DNA of 43,886 nt from Desulfococcus sp. 4484_241. Lineage in GTDB: Bacteria > Desulfobacterota > Desulfobacteria > Desulfobacterales > Desulfosudaceae. The DNA lies in assembly GCA_002085115.1 (NCBI GenBank), contig MZGQ01000023.1, positions 1-43,886 of the forward strand, read 5' to 3'. The notes beneath the pieces were generated by a model, which worked only from the letters and a program-made list of their open reading frames with translations, ran no database searches and was not told the DNA's origin. The position numbers were made by a program, and so were the translations under genes. Below, one piece after another: positions 26,711 to 33,940 of this stretch (positions are counted from its first letter, which is position 1; each line of letters begins with the position of its first letter).

Positions 26711-27337
26711 GTGATTATCGAAAAACTTGAAGTCGGCATGATGATGGCTAACTGTTATATAGTGGGATGTGAAAAAACGAGACAGGCCGTGGTAATCGAC
26801 CCTGGCGACGAAGGGGACAGAATCCTTTACAGGCTTGCCGACAATAAGTTTACTGTTGCCTATATAATAAACACCCACGGTCATTTTGACCACGTTGGAG
26901 CAAACAAACAGTTGAAAGATGCAACCGGTGCAGATTTGCTGATTCACGAGGCTGATGCGCCCATGCTTTCCACGCTTTCAGAGATGGCGGAGGCGTTTGG
27001 CATGGCTATGGACAATTCTCCCCCGCCTGACAGAACGCTCAAGGACGGTGATAAGATAACTTTCGGCGATATTACAATGGATGTGATTCATACACCCGGT
27101 CACACTCCAGGCGGAATTTCACTTGTCACGGATAAAAAGGCTTTTGTGGGAGACACGCTTTTCGCCGGGTCGATCGGAAGAACCGATTTCCCCGGTGGAG
27201 ATTTCAACACTCTTATTGAATCGATACAAAAAAGGCTTTTCCCGCTTGGAGACGATGTGACTGTGTATTGCGGCCATGGTCCTGAAACAACGATAGGGAT
27301 GGAAAGGCGAACCAATCCTTTTGTAGTTATGCCATAG
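26711..27337 (+). CDS. Metallo-beta-lactamase-fold hydrolase (glyoxalase II-like)
   Basis: 208 residues with GTG start; GGAGGT lies 4 nt upstream. The dinuclear metal motif is THGHFDHVGAN (HxHxDH). Further ligands are seen in HTPGHTPGGIS, the aspartate in FVGDTLF, and YCGHGPETT near the C-terminus. It matches the compact hydroxyacylglutathione-hydrolase-like group common in anaerobes, which act on thioesters or related substrates. The physiological substrate cannot be read from the sequence. It is separated by 79 nt from the Cys-rich gene. Confidence 0.88.
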   Translation: MIIEKLEVGMMMANCYIVGCEKTRQAVVIDPGDEGDRILYRLADNKFTVAYIINTHGHFDHVGANKQLKDATGADLLIHEADAPMLSTLSEMAEAFGMAMDNSPPPDRTLKDGDKITFGDITMDVIHTPGHTPGGISLVTDKKAFVGDTLFAGSIGRTDFPGGDFNTLIESIQKRLFPLGDDVTVYCGHGPETTIGMERRTNPFVVMP

Positions 27338-27464
27338 CCTGCATCAGGGGCATTTTGTCGCCGGTGTGGTGGGTAACAATATGGCCTTTGAGCCATCCTG
27401 TCGCATATATTGGTTTTTTTACATCCCGTTTTGGATAAATATTCCCGTCATTATCTATATTTTC

Positions 27465-27495
27465 TTGACGAACAACCGGTTTGTTGACATATATA
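27465..27495 (+). promoter_or_regulatory. Possible promoter for the FHA gene
   Basis: TTGACG (27465-27470) and TATATA (27490-27495) with a 19-nt spacer, longer than ideal; CATATA at 17 nt is the alternative -10. The AT-rich stretch lies 45-75 nt before the FHA start. Confidence 0.3.
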
Positions 27496-27539
27496 TTTAA
27501 AGAACAATCCAAAAAAAGGACCACGAAAGAGGGTTTAAA

Positions 27540-27833
27540 ATGCCTTTTTTGACATTAAAGTTCAGGGATACGATTGTTAACAGGTACAAGCTCGATCCTG
27601 AAAAGACACTGCATATAGGGCGTCGCAAGACTAACGACATAATTATTGAAAACCTTGCAGTTTCTGGCAATCACGCCAAGGTCGAGTTTTCCAAGGATGG
27701 CTTTGTTATAACCGATCTGCAGAGCAAAAACGGGACATATGTCAACAAAAAACCTATAAGCAGCTGTGTTCTAAAGGACAGGGATGTTATCAGGATAGGC
27801 ATGCACACTCTCATTTTTTCCGACAAGGGGTGA
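27540..27833 (+). CDS. Stand-alone FHA-domain protein
   Basis: 97 residues, almost entirely one forkhead-associated domain. It has the phosphothreonine-binding features IGRRKTNDIIIENLAVSGNH (conserved Gly-Arg, Ser and His) and SKNGTYVNKKPI. FHA domains bind phosphothreonine peptides in kinase signalling; no kinase or phosphatase is adjacent. AGAGGG precedes the ATG. It is monocistronic, facing a convergent membrane coiled-coil gene. Confidence 0.9.
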   Translation: MPFLTLKFRDTIVNRYKLDPEKTLHIGRRKTNDIIIENLAVSGNHAKVEFSKDGFVITDLQSKNGTYVNKKPISSCVLKDRDVIRIGMHTLIFSDKG

Positions 27834-27897
27834 TACAACAGTAGTAGTCAAACAATAGATAGTGAGCAGTGTTGGGGCGTTAGATGTGTATGTCTCC

Positions 27898-28449
27898 TCA
27901 TTGCTTTTTCTGAGCCTTTCGCATAAGCTCACCTACCATTTCCTTTAGTTCAAGACGTTCGGTCTCGATTTTTTTGATCCGTTTTTTATACTCTGCCAGC
28001 CTTTCTTCAACCGTTTTGTTTAATGTCGCTTCTTTCTTTTTGAACTCCTGGATCAATCTTTTTTTGAGCTGCCTTGCTTCTTCTATTTTCGCTTCTGCCT
28101 CTTTCCTGGCTTCGGCAAGGATCATATCAGCTTCTTTCAATTTTCTGTTAACTCCGCTATTAGCCTTTATCCTCAACGCAGCCCTGAAGCCCAGCAGCAG
28201 TATGAGGATCGTTACAAGCCATGCCAGGACCATAAATATCATCTTCTGGTTTTCTGCCAGAACCGGAACTATATCGTCAAGGAGCGCCACTGCAAGCCTT
28301 ATGATATCTTCAAATATCATTGCTATAGTTTGTGATAACGTGGCCTTGGCAAAAGTGTCTGCGTAACGGGTCTGATATATATAGTATCCCACATGGGTAC
28401 CGAAGACTCCCGCAAAAAGCCATACAAGCCTGTCAAGAACCTTTGTCAT
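27898..28449 (-). CDS. Membrane protein with C-terminal coiled coil, unknown function
   Basis: 183 residues. An N-terminal hydrophobic stretch (about 8-25) and a strong transmembrane helix (about 72-90, MIFMVLAWLVTILILLLGF) are followed by a long charged coiled coil (about 100-183), rich in Glu, Lys and Arg with heptad spacing (EADMILAEARKEAEAKIEEA). The coil resembles the b-subunit type stalk of ATP synthases or SPFH-partner proteins only in composition. No catalytic motif is visible. A GGAGC-type site precedes the ATG. It probably acts as a membrane-anchored scaffold. Confidence 0.65.
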   Translation of the reverse strand: MTKVLDRLVWLFAGVFGTHVGYYIYQTRYADTFAKATLSQTIAMIFEDIIRLAVALLDDIVPVLAENQKMIFMVLAWLVTILILLLGFRAALRIKANSGVNRKLKEADMILAEARKEAEAKIEEARQLKKRLIQEFKKKEATLNKTVEERLAEYKKRIKKIETERLELKEMVGELMRKAQKKQ

Positions 28450-28775
28450 TTTTTGCTCCTATTATAAGGATGTTATTTTACCTGATGCCCCCCGCTGTTT
28501 TTTGTAATAAGAAGACAGTTGTGCTGATGGACAATGGCTGATGGCAATGGTTGTCAGCATAATCTGCAATGCCAATGTTTTTTTACAAAACAGCCTGAAC
28601 ATCCCCAGTTTTGTTCAGGTTTTTTTAACTAATATCAGAAAATTCGATCCTGGACAACCTGATTGTTGGCATAATATGTGTATTGAACTGTTTGCCGGAA
28701 GGAGCGCTGCAGACCTGTTGAATATCTGGAACTTATGTGGTGCGGGCTTTTGTGGAATATGAAAACATGGACAGG
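28450..28775. other. Intergenic region without a supportable gene
   Basis: 326 bp between two minus-strand genes. It contains a clear plus-strand terminator (listed separately) but no recognisable coding sequence. The frames at 28541-28762 have unlikely composition and no ribosome site. Confidence 0.5.
28594..28626 (+). terminator. Plus-strand terminator with no upstream plus-strand gene
   Basis: CCTGAAC (28594-28600) and GTTCAGG (28613-28619) form a perfect 7-bp stem, followed by seven T residues (28620-28626). The nearest upstream gene on this strand ends at 27833, so it may terminate a short untranslated RNA. Confidence 0.65.
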
Positions 28776-29072
28776 TCACAGGGGATTGATATTAAATCTG
28801 GTTTTAAGAGCCTTTTCGTCTTCAACAAGGTCTATGCCTCTGGCCGTTATTGAAACCACTGCAGCTATGTATGGCGGAAAATCTTCCATTCTGCCAAGTT
28901 CCAGGTATCCGCATTTTTCAAGGTATGCAAGGTTCCAGTTCAGAGTTTCCGGGTCTGTTGCGCACTGTTCTTCAAGTTCGCGGATATCCATAGATGCGTC
29001 CGGATATTTTTTAAACGCATCGTAGAGCGTTGTCATTATTCGGTAACGCAGGGTGAAATGTTGTTGTTCCAT
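28776..29072 (-). CDS. Small winged-helix-like protein, unknown
   Basis: 98 residues. LRYRIMTTLYDAFKKYPDAS and MDIRELEEQC..LNWNLAYLEKCGYLEL give a helix-turn-helix followed by a wing-like ITARGIDLVED. This is the pattern of small PadR/ArsR-like or Z-alpha-type winged helices, often encoded in Desulfobacterota near metabolic genes. DNA binding is inferred only. It lies downstream of the thiolase on the same strand, separated by a strong hairpin. Confidence 0.6.
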   Translation of the reverse strand: MEQQHFTLRYRIMTTLYDAFKKYPDASMDIRELEEQCATDPETLNWNLAYLEKCGYLELGRMEDFPPYIAAVVSITARGIDLVEDEKALKTRFNINPL

Positions 29073-29102
29073 GCCGTTTAAGCCCCGCAGGTGCGAAAGG
29101 TG

Positions 29103-29131
29103 AAGGCGGCCGTCTTTTATACGGCCGCCTT
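29103..29131 (-). terminator. Strong hairpin after the thiolase gene
   Basis: AAGGCGGCCGT and ACGGCCGCCTT are perfect 11-bp arms around a 7-nt loop. It starts 8 nt past the thiolase stop. There is no T tract on the minus strand, so it may terminate weakly or protect the thiolase mRNA 3' end. Confidence 0.6.
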
Positions 29132-29138
29132 GCTAATG

Positions 29139-30392
29139 TTATACCAACTCTATTGCAGTTGCCATCGACACTCCGCCTCCGCCACATAGCGTTGCCAGCC
29201 CCAGGCTTTTGCCCCTCTTTCTCATTGCGTATATGAGGCTCACTATTATTCGTGCACCGGTGCAGCCTACCGGGTGGCCAAGACCTATGCCGGAGCCGTT
29301 GACATTTGTAATCTCACGCTTTATGCCCAGCTCCCTTTCGCATCCTATGTATTGTGCCGCAAAGGCTTCGTTAAGCTCTATAAGCTCAAACGAGTCTATG
29401 TTCAACCCGGGGTTTTTGCTGATAAGGTCCTTTACGGCAGGAACAGGGCTAAGCCCCATGACAGAGGGGTGGCATGCCCCCCGGCCGGTAGCCTTGATTT
29501 TGGCAAGCGGTGTAAGGCCCAGCTCTTTTGCCTTGTCTGCCGACATGATGACCATTGCGGCGGCCCCGTCGTTAAGGCCTGATGAGTTCCCGGCCGTGAC
29601 CTTGCCTATCCCGGGTACAAACGCGGGCGGGAGTTTTGCAAGCTGCTCCATCGTGAGGCCGGGCCTGAAATGCTCATCCTTGTCAAAGATTACAGGAGGT
29701 TTTCCCCTTTTTTGCGGTACCTCGACAGGGACTATCTCATCCTTGAAATCCCCTTCTTTTGTGGCCCGTTCAACGTTGTTGTGGCTTCTAAGGGCAACCT
29801 CGTCCATCTCCTCGCGGCTTATATCCAGAAGGTCGGCTACTATTTCGGCAGTATGCCCCATTATATAAGGTTTCCCCTTCAGCCGTTCCATCAGCTCCCC
29901 CTCTTTTAAAGGACCTTCCTCGGGGTGCGGGATGATGTGCGAACCGCAGTGCAGACCGTGTATAAGCGCGTCTACGAACATTTTATCCTGCAGGCGGCAT
30001 CCCCAGCGGGCATCAGGGACAACATATGGAACGCCTGACATGTGTTCCACTCCACCGGCCAGGATCACCTCTGCCATGCCGGCCTGTATCATGGCCATCC
30101 CGCTTATGGTAGCCTCCATTCCTGAGATGCAGACGCGGTTTATCGTCGCAGCCGCAACGGTTTCAGGAATGCCTGCCAGAAGAGCGCCCACGCGGGAAAC
30201 ATTCATCGTGTCTGTTGGATCCATACAGCATCCAAACCTGACATCGTCTATTATTGCCGGGTCTATGCCGGCCCTGTTCACAGCCTCTTTCATAGCCACG
30301 CTGGCTATATGTGAAGCATGCATGTTTTTCAATGTTCCACCGAATGTGCCTATGGCCGTCCTGCAGGCACTTACAATAACGACATCTTTCAT
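29139..30392 (-). CDS. Acetyl-CoA acetyltransferase / thiolase
   Basis: Thiolase-fold enzyme that condenses acetyl-CoA or cleaves 3-ketoacyl-CoA. 417 residues from the ATG at 30392 (AAGGAGA upstream). Catalytic residues: C88 in INRVCISGMEA, H373 in GSGIGLGHPVGCTGARI, and C403 in LCGGGGVSMA. At 417 residues it is about 25 longer than typical AtoB/ThlA; the excess lies around residues 150-185 (HGLHCGSHIIPHPEEGPLK region). A good promoter lies 73 nt upstream. No 3-hydroxyacyl-CoA dehydrogenase is adjacent, so its pathway (beta-oxidation or acetoacetyl-CoA formation) is open. Confidence 0.92.
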   Translation of the reverse strand: MKDVVIVSACRTAIGTFGGTLKNMHASHIASVAMKEAVNRAGIDPAIIDDVRFGCCMDPTDTMNVSRVGALLAGIPETVAAATINRVCISGMEATISGMAMIQAGMAEVILAGGVEHMSGVPYVVPDARWGCRLQDKMFVDALIHGLHCGSHIIPHPEEGPLKEGELMERLKGKPYIMGHTAEIVADLLDISREEMDEVALRSHNNVERATKEGDFKDEIVPVEVPQKRGKPPVIFDKDEHFRPGLTMEQLAKLPPAFVPGIGKVTAGNSSGLNDGAAAMVIMSADKAKELGLTPLAKIKATGRGACHPSVMGLSPVPAVKDLISKNPGLNIDSFELIELNEAFAAQYIGCERELGIKREITNVNGSGIGLGHPVGCTGARIIVSLIYAMRKRGKSLGLATLCGGGGVSMATAIELV

Positions 30393-30464
30393 AAAAAATC
30401 TCCTTTTTTTTGTTTTGTGTTTTGCAACCACCCGATGTTTTCTTACCGGTAATGTAAGATGTTA

Positions 30465-30493
30465 TCTATAATGGATAAAATTTACCGAGTCAA
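30465..30493 (-). promoter_or_regulatory. Sigma-70-like promoter for the thiolase gene
   Basis: Read on the minus strand: TTGACT, exactly 17 nt, TATAGA, ending 73 nt before the thiolase ATG. Confidence 0.65.
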
Positions 30494-30670
30494 CATCGGT
30501 GCTTTCCCCCAAAATCCACATTGATTCAGGCGGACATAATTGTAAAGGCCGCAAAAATCAATCATTGCGGGGGGGCTTAAATTATAAAAATGCCGGCAGT
30601 AAAAGATGGTTTAATAAAATTTTCAGCATCGAGGGAACATGGATGGGAATTTTTTGCCGGGAGTTTTTCC

Positions 30671-30698
30671 TTGACAATGATAAATCATTTCCTATATT
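30671..30698 (+). promoter_or_regulatory. Sigma-70-like promoter for the permease operon
   Basis: TTGACA (30671-30676), 16 nt, TATATT (30693-30698), about 100 nt upstream of the permease. Just downstream ATAT-AACG-ATAT (30703-30714) is a small dyad that could be an ArsR-type operator; no ArsR gene is in the window. Confidence 0.6.
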
Positions 30699-30800
30699 AC
30701 CATATAACGATATAGTTCGGTTGCACCGGTTAACAAAAGTGGGTAATGCTAAATGTTGTCCGCTGCAAGCAGGCTGAAATTATAAGCAGTTATAGGATGG

Positions 30801-31880
30801 ATGATGATTACAGGCAGAAAGATTCCAGATAACGCAACAACGGTTGCTGAGCCTGGTAACTCCCGGACCTTAGTGATTACCGGGGCCGGAATTTTGGGCA
30901 TATACCTCTGGTGGCTTATATACAGGCAGCTTCCGGCAACAGCCTCATGGATAACCTATGGTTTGTTCCAAATAGGGAAGGGGTCCCACCTGGGAGAGTC
31001 TGTCAACTTCTTTTTTTATGACACTCCCAAGGTCATGATGCTGCTTTTCCTGGTGGTTTTCGGTGTTGGAACAATAAGAAGCTTTTTTACGCCTGAAAAA
31101 ACCCGTGCCATTCTTTCCGGGAAAAACGAGTTTATAGGCAATATACTTGCCGCCCTGCTGGGCATAGTTACCCCTTTTTGTTCATGTTCGGCGGTTCCGC
31201 TTTTTATCGGTTTTGTAACGGCTGGCGTGCCTCTTGGCGTTACATTTTCCTTTCTTATAGCCGCACCCATGGTAAACGAAATCGCTGTTGGTCTTCTTTA
31301 CGGGCTTTTGGGCTGGAAGATCGCCGCCATATATATGGGAACAGGCCTGTCTGTCGCCATACTTTCCGGCTGGGTCATTGGAAGACTGCATCTTGAAAAG
31401 CACATAGAGGATTGGGTAACGGAGATTCGTGCCGATACCGATACGGGGAATGATGAACGTCTCACCTGGAATGACCGGATAATTTACGGGTGGGAAGCTG
31501 TCAAGGAGATAATCGGCAGGGTCTGGCTCTACGTGATGATAGGCATAGCCGTCGGGGCCGGAATACACGGTTATGTGCCGGAAGGTGTGATGGCGTCCGT
31601 TATGGGCAAGGGAGCCTGGTGGAGTGTTCCACTGGCGGTCTTGATCGGTGTTCCCATGTACTCCAACGCGGCGGGAATAGTCCCCGTAGTGGAGGCGCTC
31701 CTGGGTAAAGGCGCTGCTCTCGGTACCGTGCTTGCTTTCATGATGAGCGTAATAGCCCTTTCCCTCCCAGAGATGGTGATCCTGCGGAAGGTTTTAAAGC
31801 CAAGGCTTATTGGGATCTTTATATTGATCGTCACTGGCGGGATACTGCTGGTGGGATATCTTTTCAACATGGTTATATAG
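30801..31880 (+). CDS. UPF0718/ArsP-type permease
   Basis: Polytopic membrane permease of 359 residues with about eight to ten hydrophobic helices in two blocks (residues about 25-210 and 255-358). The hallmark TPFCSCSAVPLFIGF carries C127 and C129; such cysteines bind trivalent arsenic or other soft metals in ArsP relatives. A charged cytoplasmic loop lies at about 200-235. In many anaerobes this permease is followed by a small thioredoxin-like protein and a DGC protein. Here both downstream partners are broken. ATG at 30801 or 30804, with AGGATGG upstream. Export of an organic or thiol-bound metalloid is plausible; the substrate is not proven. Confidence 0.85.
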   Translation: MMITGRKIPDNATTVAEPGNSRTLVITGAGILGIYLWWLIYRQLPATASWITYGLFQIGKGSHLGESVNFFFYDTPKVMMLLFLVVFGVGTIRSFFTPEKTRAILSGKNEFIGNILAALLGIVTPFCSCSAVPLFIGFVTAGVPLGVTFSFLIAAPMVNEIAVGLLYGLLGWKIAAIYMGTGLSVAILSGWVIGRLHLEKHIEDWVTEIRADTDTGNDERLTWNDRIIYGWEAVKEIIGRVWLYVMIGIAVGAGIHGYVPEGVMASVMGKGAWWSVPLAVLIGVPMYSNAAGIVPVVEALLGKGAALGTVLAFMMSVIALSLPEMVILRKVLKPRLIGIFILIVTGGILLVGYLFNMVI

Positions 31881-31954
31881 ACAGACGGTTAAATGGTATC
31901 CATCCATTTTACTTGCCAGATGGAACAAAAAAATTGGCCGATACATGAAGCGGC

Positions 31955-31972
31955 TTTGCTGCTTGCAGCAAA
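31955..31972 (+). other. Hairpin between permease and thioredoxin-like pseudogene
   Basis: TTTGCTGC and GCAGCAAA form an 8-bp stem with only a TT centre. There is no T tract, and it lies 16 nt before the pseudogene start. It may be an RNA-processing or stability element. Confidence 0.3.
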
Positions 31973-31988
31973 CAGTGAGGGAACGGAT

Positions 31989-32209
31989 ATGGAGATAAGG
32001 ATACTTGGGCCTGGATGCGCCAAATGCAAAAAGGCGGAAAAGGTGGTAAGGGAAGCGGTTGCAGAGACATCCGTTGATGCGGATGTAAAAAAAGTTGAGG
32101 ATGTGATGGAGATAGTTTTGGCACGCCTGCCGTTGTGGTTAACGGAGAAGTTAAATGCGTGGGAAAGATCCCCAAAAAAGATGAGGTCATGAAATGGCTT
32201 GGAAAATAA
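31989..32209 (+). pseudogene. Frameshifted thioredoxin-like redox protein (redox-active disulfide family)
   Basis: The ATG at 31989 has GAGGGA upstream and encodes MEIRILGPGCAKCKKAEKVV with the CxxC active site, as in the small (about 77-residue) thioredoxin-fold proteins that accompany UPF0718 permeases. After VKKVEDVMEI (codon 43) the frame is wrong and stops at 32192. In the -1 frame the missing half is plain: FGTPAVVVNGEVKCVGKIP, ending KKDEVMKWLGK at a stop at 32207-32209. Compared with the usual spacing between EI and the TP motif, about 13 nt appear to have been lost near 32119-32127. The break removes the cis-proline region, so the product should be inactive. Confidence 0.75.
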
Positions 32210-32240
32210 CGGCTTGGCCTGGAATTTATGGGGACTTGTC

Positions 32241-32321
32241 ATGGAAGGAATAATCATATTGCCCTGTTCGGGCGGGTCCAACGTGGGGCAGCTTGCCAAC
32301 CGTGCGGCGGAGCCGCAATAA
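32241..32321 (+). pseudogene. 5' stub of a DGC-domain putative zinc-binding protein
   Basis: A 26-codon frame from the ATG at 32241 reads MEGIIILPCSGGSNVGQLAN and then RAAEPQ before TAA. The first 23 residues match the N-terminus of DGC-domain proteins (PCSGGSNVGQL...NxAA), normally about 110-130 residues, that neighbour UPF0718 permeases and thioredoxin-like genes. The rest, including the internal cysteines, is absent; the following bases encode nothing similar in any frame. This looks like a deletion remnant of the same operon. Confidence 0.65.
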
Positions 32322-32358
32322 AGGCGGTTAATGTATTACTTTTAAAGGAAGATGTATC

Positions 32359-32559
32359 TTGAAGAATTTAGTCTGTTTCTGTTTCGGGTATACGGCAGAG
32401 GATATCAAGGAAGACTTTCATAAAAACAAAAAGTCGTTGATCATGGAAAAGATATTAAAAGAGAAAAAAGCCGGAGGATGCCGGTGTGCCGAAAAAAATC
32501 CGAAAGGCCGGTGATGTGTCGCAGACGTCCGCCGGGTAGTGGATGAATGTAAAACATAG
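32359..32559 (+). CDS. Candidate selenoprotein: BFD-like [2Fe-2S] protein with in-frame UGA
   Basis: A TTG start at 32359, with AAAGGAAG about 6-13 nt upstream, opens LKNLVCFCFGYTAEDIKEDF. This is the beginning of small BFD-like/CopZ-N-like [2Fe-2S] proteins (CxC, then GGCRCAEKNPKGR). Codon 52 (32512-32514) is TGA. Reading through it gives CVADVRRVVDECKT and a TAG at 32557-32559, for 66 residues. In relatives the segment reads NPKG(x)CCLxDVxxVV, so the TGA occupies the first cysteine of the CC pair, a probable cluster ligand. A hairpin starting 11 nt after the TGA has bacterial SECIS geometry. Selenocysteine insertion is inferred. The alternative is a nonsense codon in a decaying gene, since both upstream genes are broken. 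This frame is shorter than usual gene-calling limits and would be split by ordinary annotation. Confidence 0.65.
32521..32550 (+). promoter_or_regulatory. Candidate bacterial SECIS element downstream of UGA 32512
   Basis: Upper stem CGTCCGC (32526-32532) pairs with GTGGATG (32539-32545), including two G-U pairs. The apical loop CGGGTA (32533-32538) has G in its second to fourth positions. A short outer stem (32521-32523 with 32548-32550) continues below an internal loop. The UGA-to-loop distance is 18 nt and the upper stem begins 11 nt after the UGA, within the range known for bacterial SECIS. Confidence 0.5.
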
Positions 32560-32719
32560 ACCTTGACATGGTGCATCAGCCGCCCGGATTTTGTTCGCGG
32601 CGCAGAAAGTGCGATGCTGATGGAACAGGGATAAGAAGTTTAAAAAAGGTACCCATTTGTTTTGTGGTGCCTTACAAACCGGCGCCATGAGATGCCGATA
32701 AACAAGGAGGATGAAGACC

Positions 32720-33244
32720 ATGCTGCTTAAAAACTATCGCCTTGAGATTTTCAATTCACAGTGTAATCCCGGCGCGATGAGCGTGCACTGCTTTGCCCAC
32801 CTCGACGAGGACGTTAGCGAGGCACTGCCGTATCTTAACGCGGTTCTGGGCGGATTTGAGTATATAAAGGAACCGCCGACCGTGGTTTTCCGTTCACAGG
32901 GCAAGCTGATAACCGTTCATGGCCGCAAGATCGCCATAAACGCCTTGAAGGACGAGACAGAAGCCAGGAAGATAGTGGAGTGGCTTAAACGGGAGATCAA
33001 CGAAGCGTGGGAAAAAAGAGATGAGATCGAGCCCTGCTATGAGAGCGCTCCCAGGCCCCGGATTCTTGAGATTCTGAAACGGCTGCCGAAAACAAACTGC
33101 AGGAAATGCGGGGAACCAACCTGCATGGTTTTTGCCACCAGGGTGGCCGAGGGCGCAAAGGGCTCTGATGACTGCCCGGAACTTGACGAGAGAGGAAAGG
33201 AAGAACTGGATTCGTATATGAAACAGTTTAAACTGGATTATTAA
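32720..33244 (+). CDS. (Fe-S)-binding protein with C-terminal 4Fe-4S domain
   Basis: 174 residues from the ATG at 32720. AAGGAGG ends 9 nt upstream; the ATG at 32711 abuts that site and is too close. The N-terminal about 110 residues (AHLDEDVSEALPYLNAVLGG and VHGRKIAINALKDETEA) form an unnamed domain. Residues 127-152 hold CRKCGEPTC...CP, the FeS (ACDS-gamma-type) motif with C127, C130, C135 and C152. I recall this architecture from other Desulfobacterota, often beside FmdE-like genes. It probably works in electron transfer or metal-cofactor handling with the FmdE-like protein encoded 18 nt downstream; the exact role is unknown. Confidence 0.82.
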   Translation: MLLKNYRLEIFNSQCNPGAMSVHCFAHLDEDVSEALPYLNAVLGGFEYIKEPPTVVFRSQGKLITVHGRKIAINALKDETEARKIVEWLKREINEAWEKRDEIEPCYESAPRPRILEILKRLPKTNCRKCGEPTCMVFATRVAEGAKGSDDCPELDERGKEELDSYMKQFKLDY

Positions 33245-33262
33245 GAAAGGAGGTATGCAAAG

Positions 33263-33871
33263 ATGGATGACAGGGAACTTCTTAAAAAGGCTTTTGAATT
33301 TCACGGTCATATCTGCTGGGCAAGCTGTGTTGGCGTGAGGGCCGGGATAGCAGCCCTGAGGGAACTTGGAGTCAGCCGGACAGGCACATCCGGTGAACTC
33401 CACTGCATACTCGAGATAGGCGACAATCACGGGGCACAGTGTTTTGCAGACGGGGTGCAATACGCGACCGGGTGCACGCTTGGGAAGTATAACATAGAGA
33501 AAACCGGCTGGGGCAAGCTTGCACTCACACTGATTGATAAAAAGAAGGAAAAAGCCGTTCGCGTCTCTTACAAACCGGCCCGTCATAAACTGATCGCGGA
33601 ATCGGCTTTCATGCGCAAGAGGGGGCAGGGTATACCGCCGACCGAGATACCTCCTGATGAGGCGTGGGCCATGGTTGACGTCATATGGGATGCGCCTGAG
33701 TCCGAGATCCTGGATATAGGCGAGGTCCATGATTATGAATGGGGCGATGACTTCGGAGAGATTATGGGACTTGTACCCTGTGATCAGTGCGGCGAGCTGG
33801 TGGCAAAGCCTTACCTCAGGGTCGTTGGCAAAGCACACATGTGTATTCCATGTTCCGGTTATGACAGGTAG
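33263..33871 (+). CDS. FmdE-family protein, first copy
   Basis: 202 residues; AAGGAGGT lies 8 nt before the ATG. Related to subunit E of tungsten/molybdenum formylmethanofuran dehydrogenase, which in bacteria occurs without the rest of that enzyme. Motifs: FHGHICWASCVG (15-26), a variant of the usual HGHxCPA, with an extra Cys; ATGCTLGKYN; and a C-terminal zinc ribbon CDQC...CIPCSGYDR. It pairs with the Fe-S protein upstream and is 41% or so alike, by eye, to a second copy at 34830. Its biochemical role in bacteria is not established; a part in molybdopterin/metal-centre handling or thiol redox is conjecture. Confidence 0.85.
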   Translation: MDDRELLKKAFEFHGHICWASCVGVRAGIAALRELGVSRTGTSGELHCILEIGDNHGAQCFADGVQYATGCTLGKYNIEKTGWGKLALTLIDKKKEKAVRVSYKPARHKLIAESAFMRKRGQGIPPTEIPPDEAWAMVDVIWDAPESEILDIGEVHDYEWGDDFGEIMGLVPCDQCGELVAKPYLRVVGKAHMCIPCSGYDR

Positions 33872-33940
33872 TGTCTGTCCATTTTTAAAGGGTGAGACAA
33901 GAAAGCTGAATAACCATGAAGACCGGTCGGGGGTCATACT

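Larger units (their letters stand above)
30393..30800. other. Divergent intergenic region, thiolase (-) / permease (+)
   Basis: 408 bp with two good divergent sigma-70-like promoters (listed separately) and an AT-rich middle. A 92-codon frame at 30499-30777 has no family features and overlaps the permease promoter, so it is not called. Confidence 0.5.

Noticed and set aside
28541-28762. 73-codon plus-strand frame
   Set aside because: It runs straight through a perfect terminator hairpin and has no family features.
30499-30777. 92-codon plus-strand frame upstream of the permease
   Set aside because: It overlaps a strong promoter, has no ribosome site, and its composition and sequence resemble no family.
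31989-32209. Programmed -1 frameshifting in the thioredoxin-like gene
   Set aside because: No slippery heptamer of the usual X XXY YYZ type at the junction (ATA GTT TTG), and about four residues of the fold are missing as well, so deletion explains it better.
32512-32514. UGA read as tryptophan (altered genetic code)
   Set aside because: Many intact genes in the window end with TGA at the expected family length.
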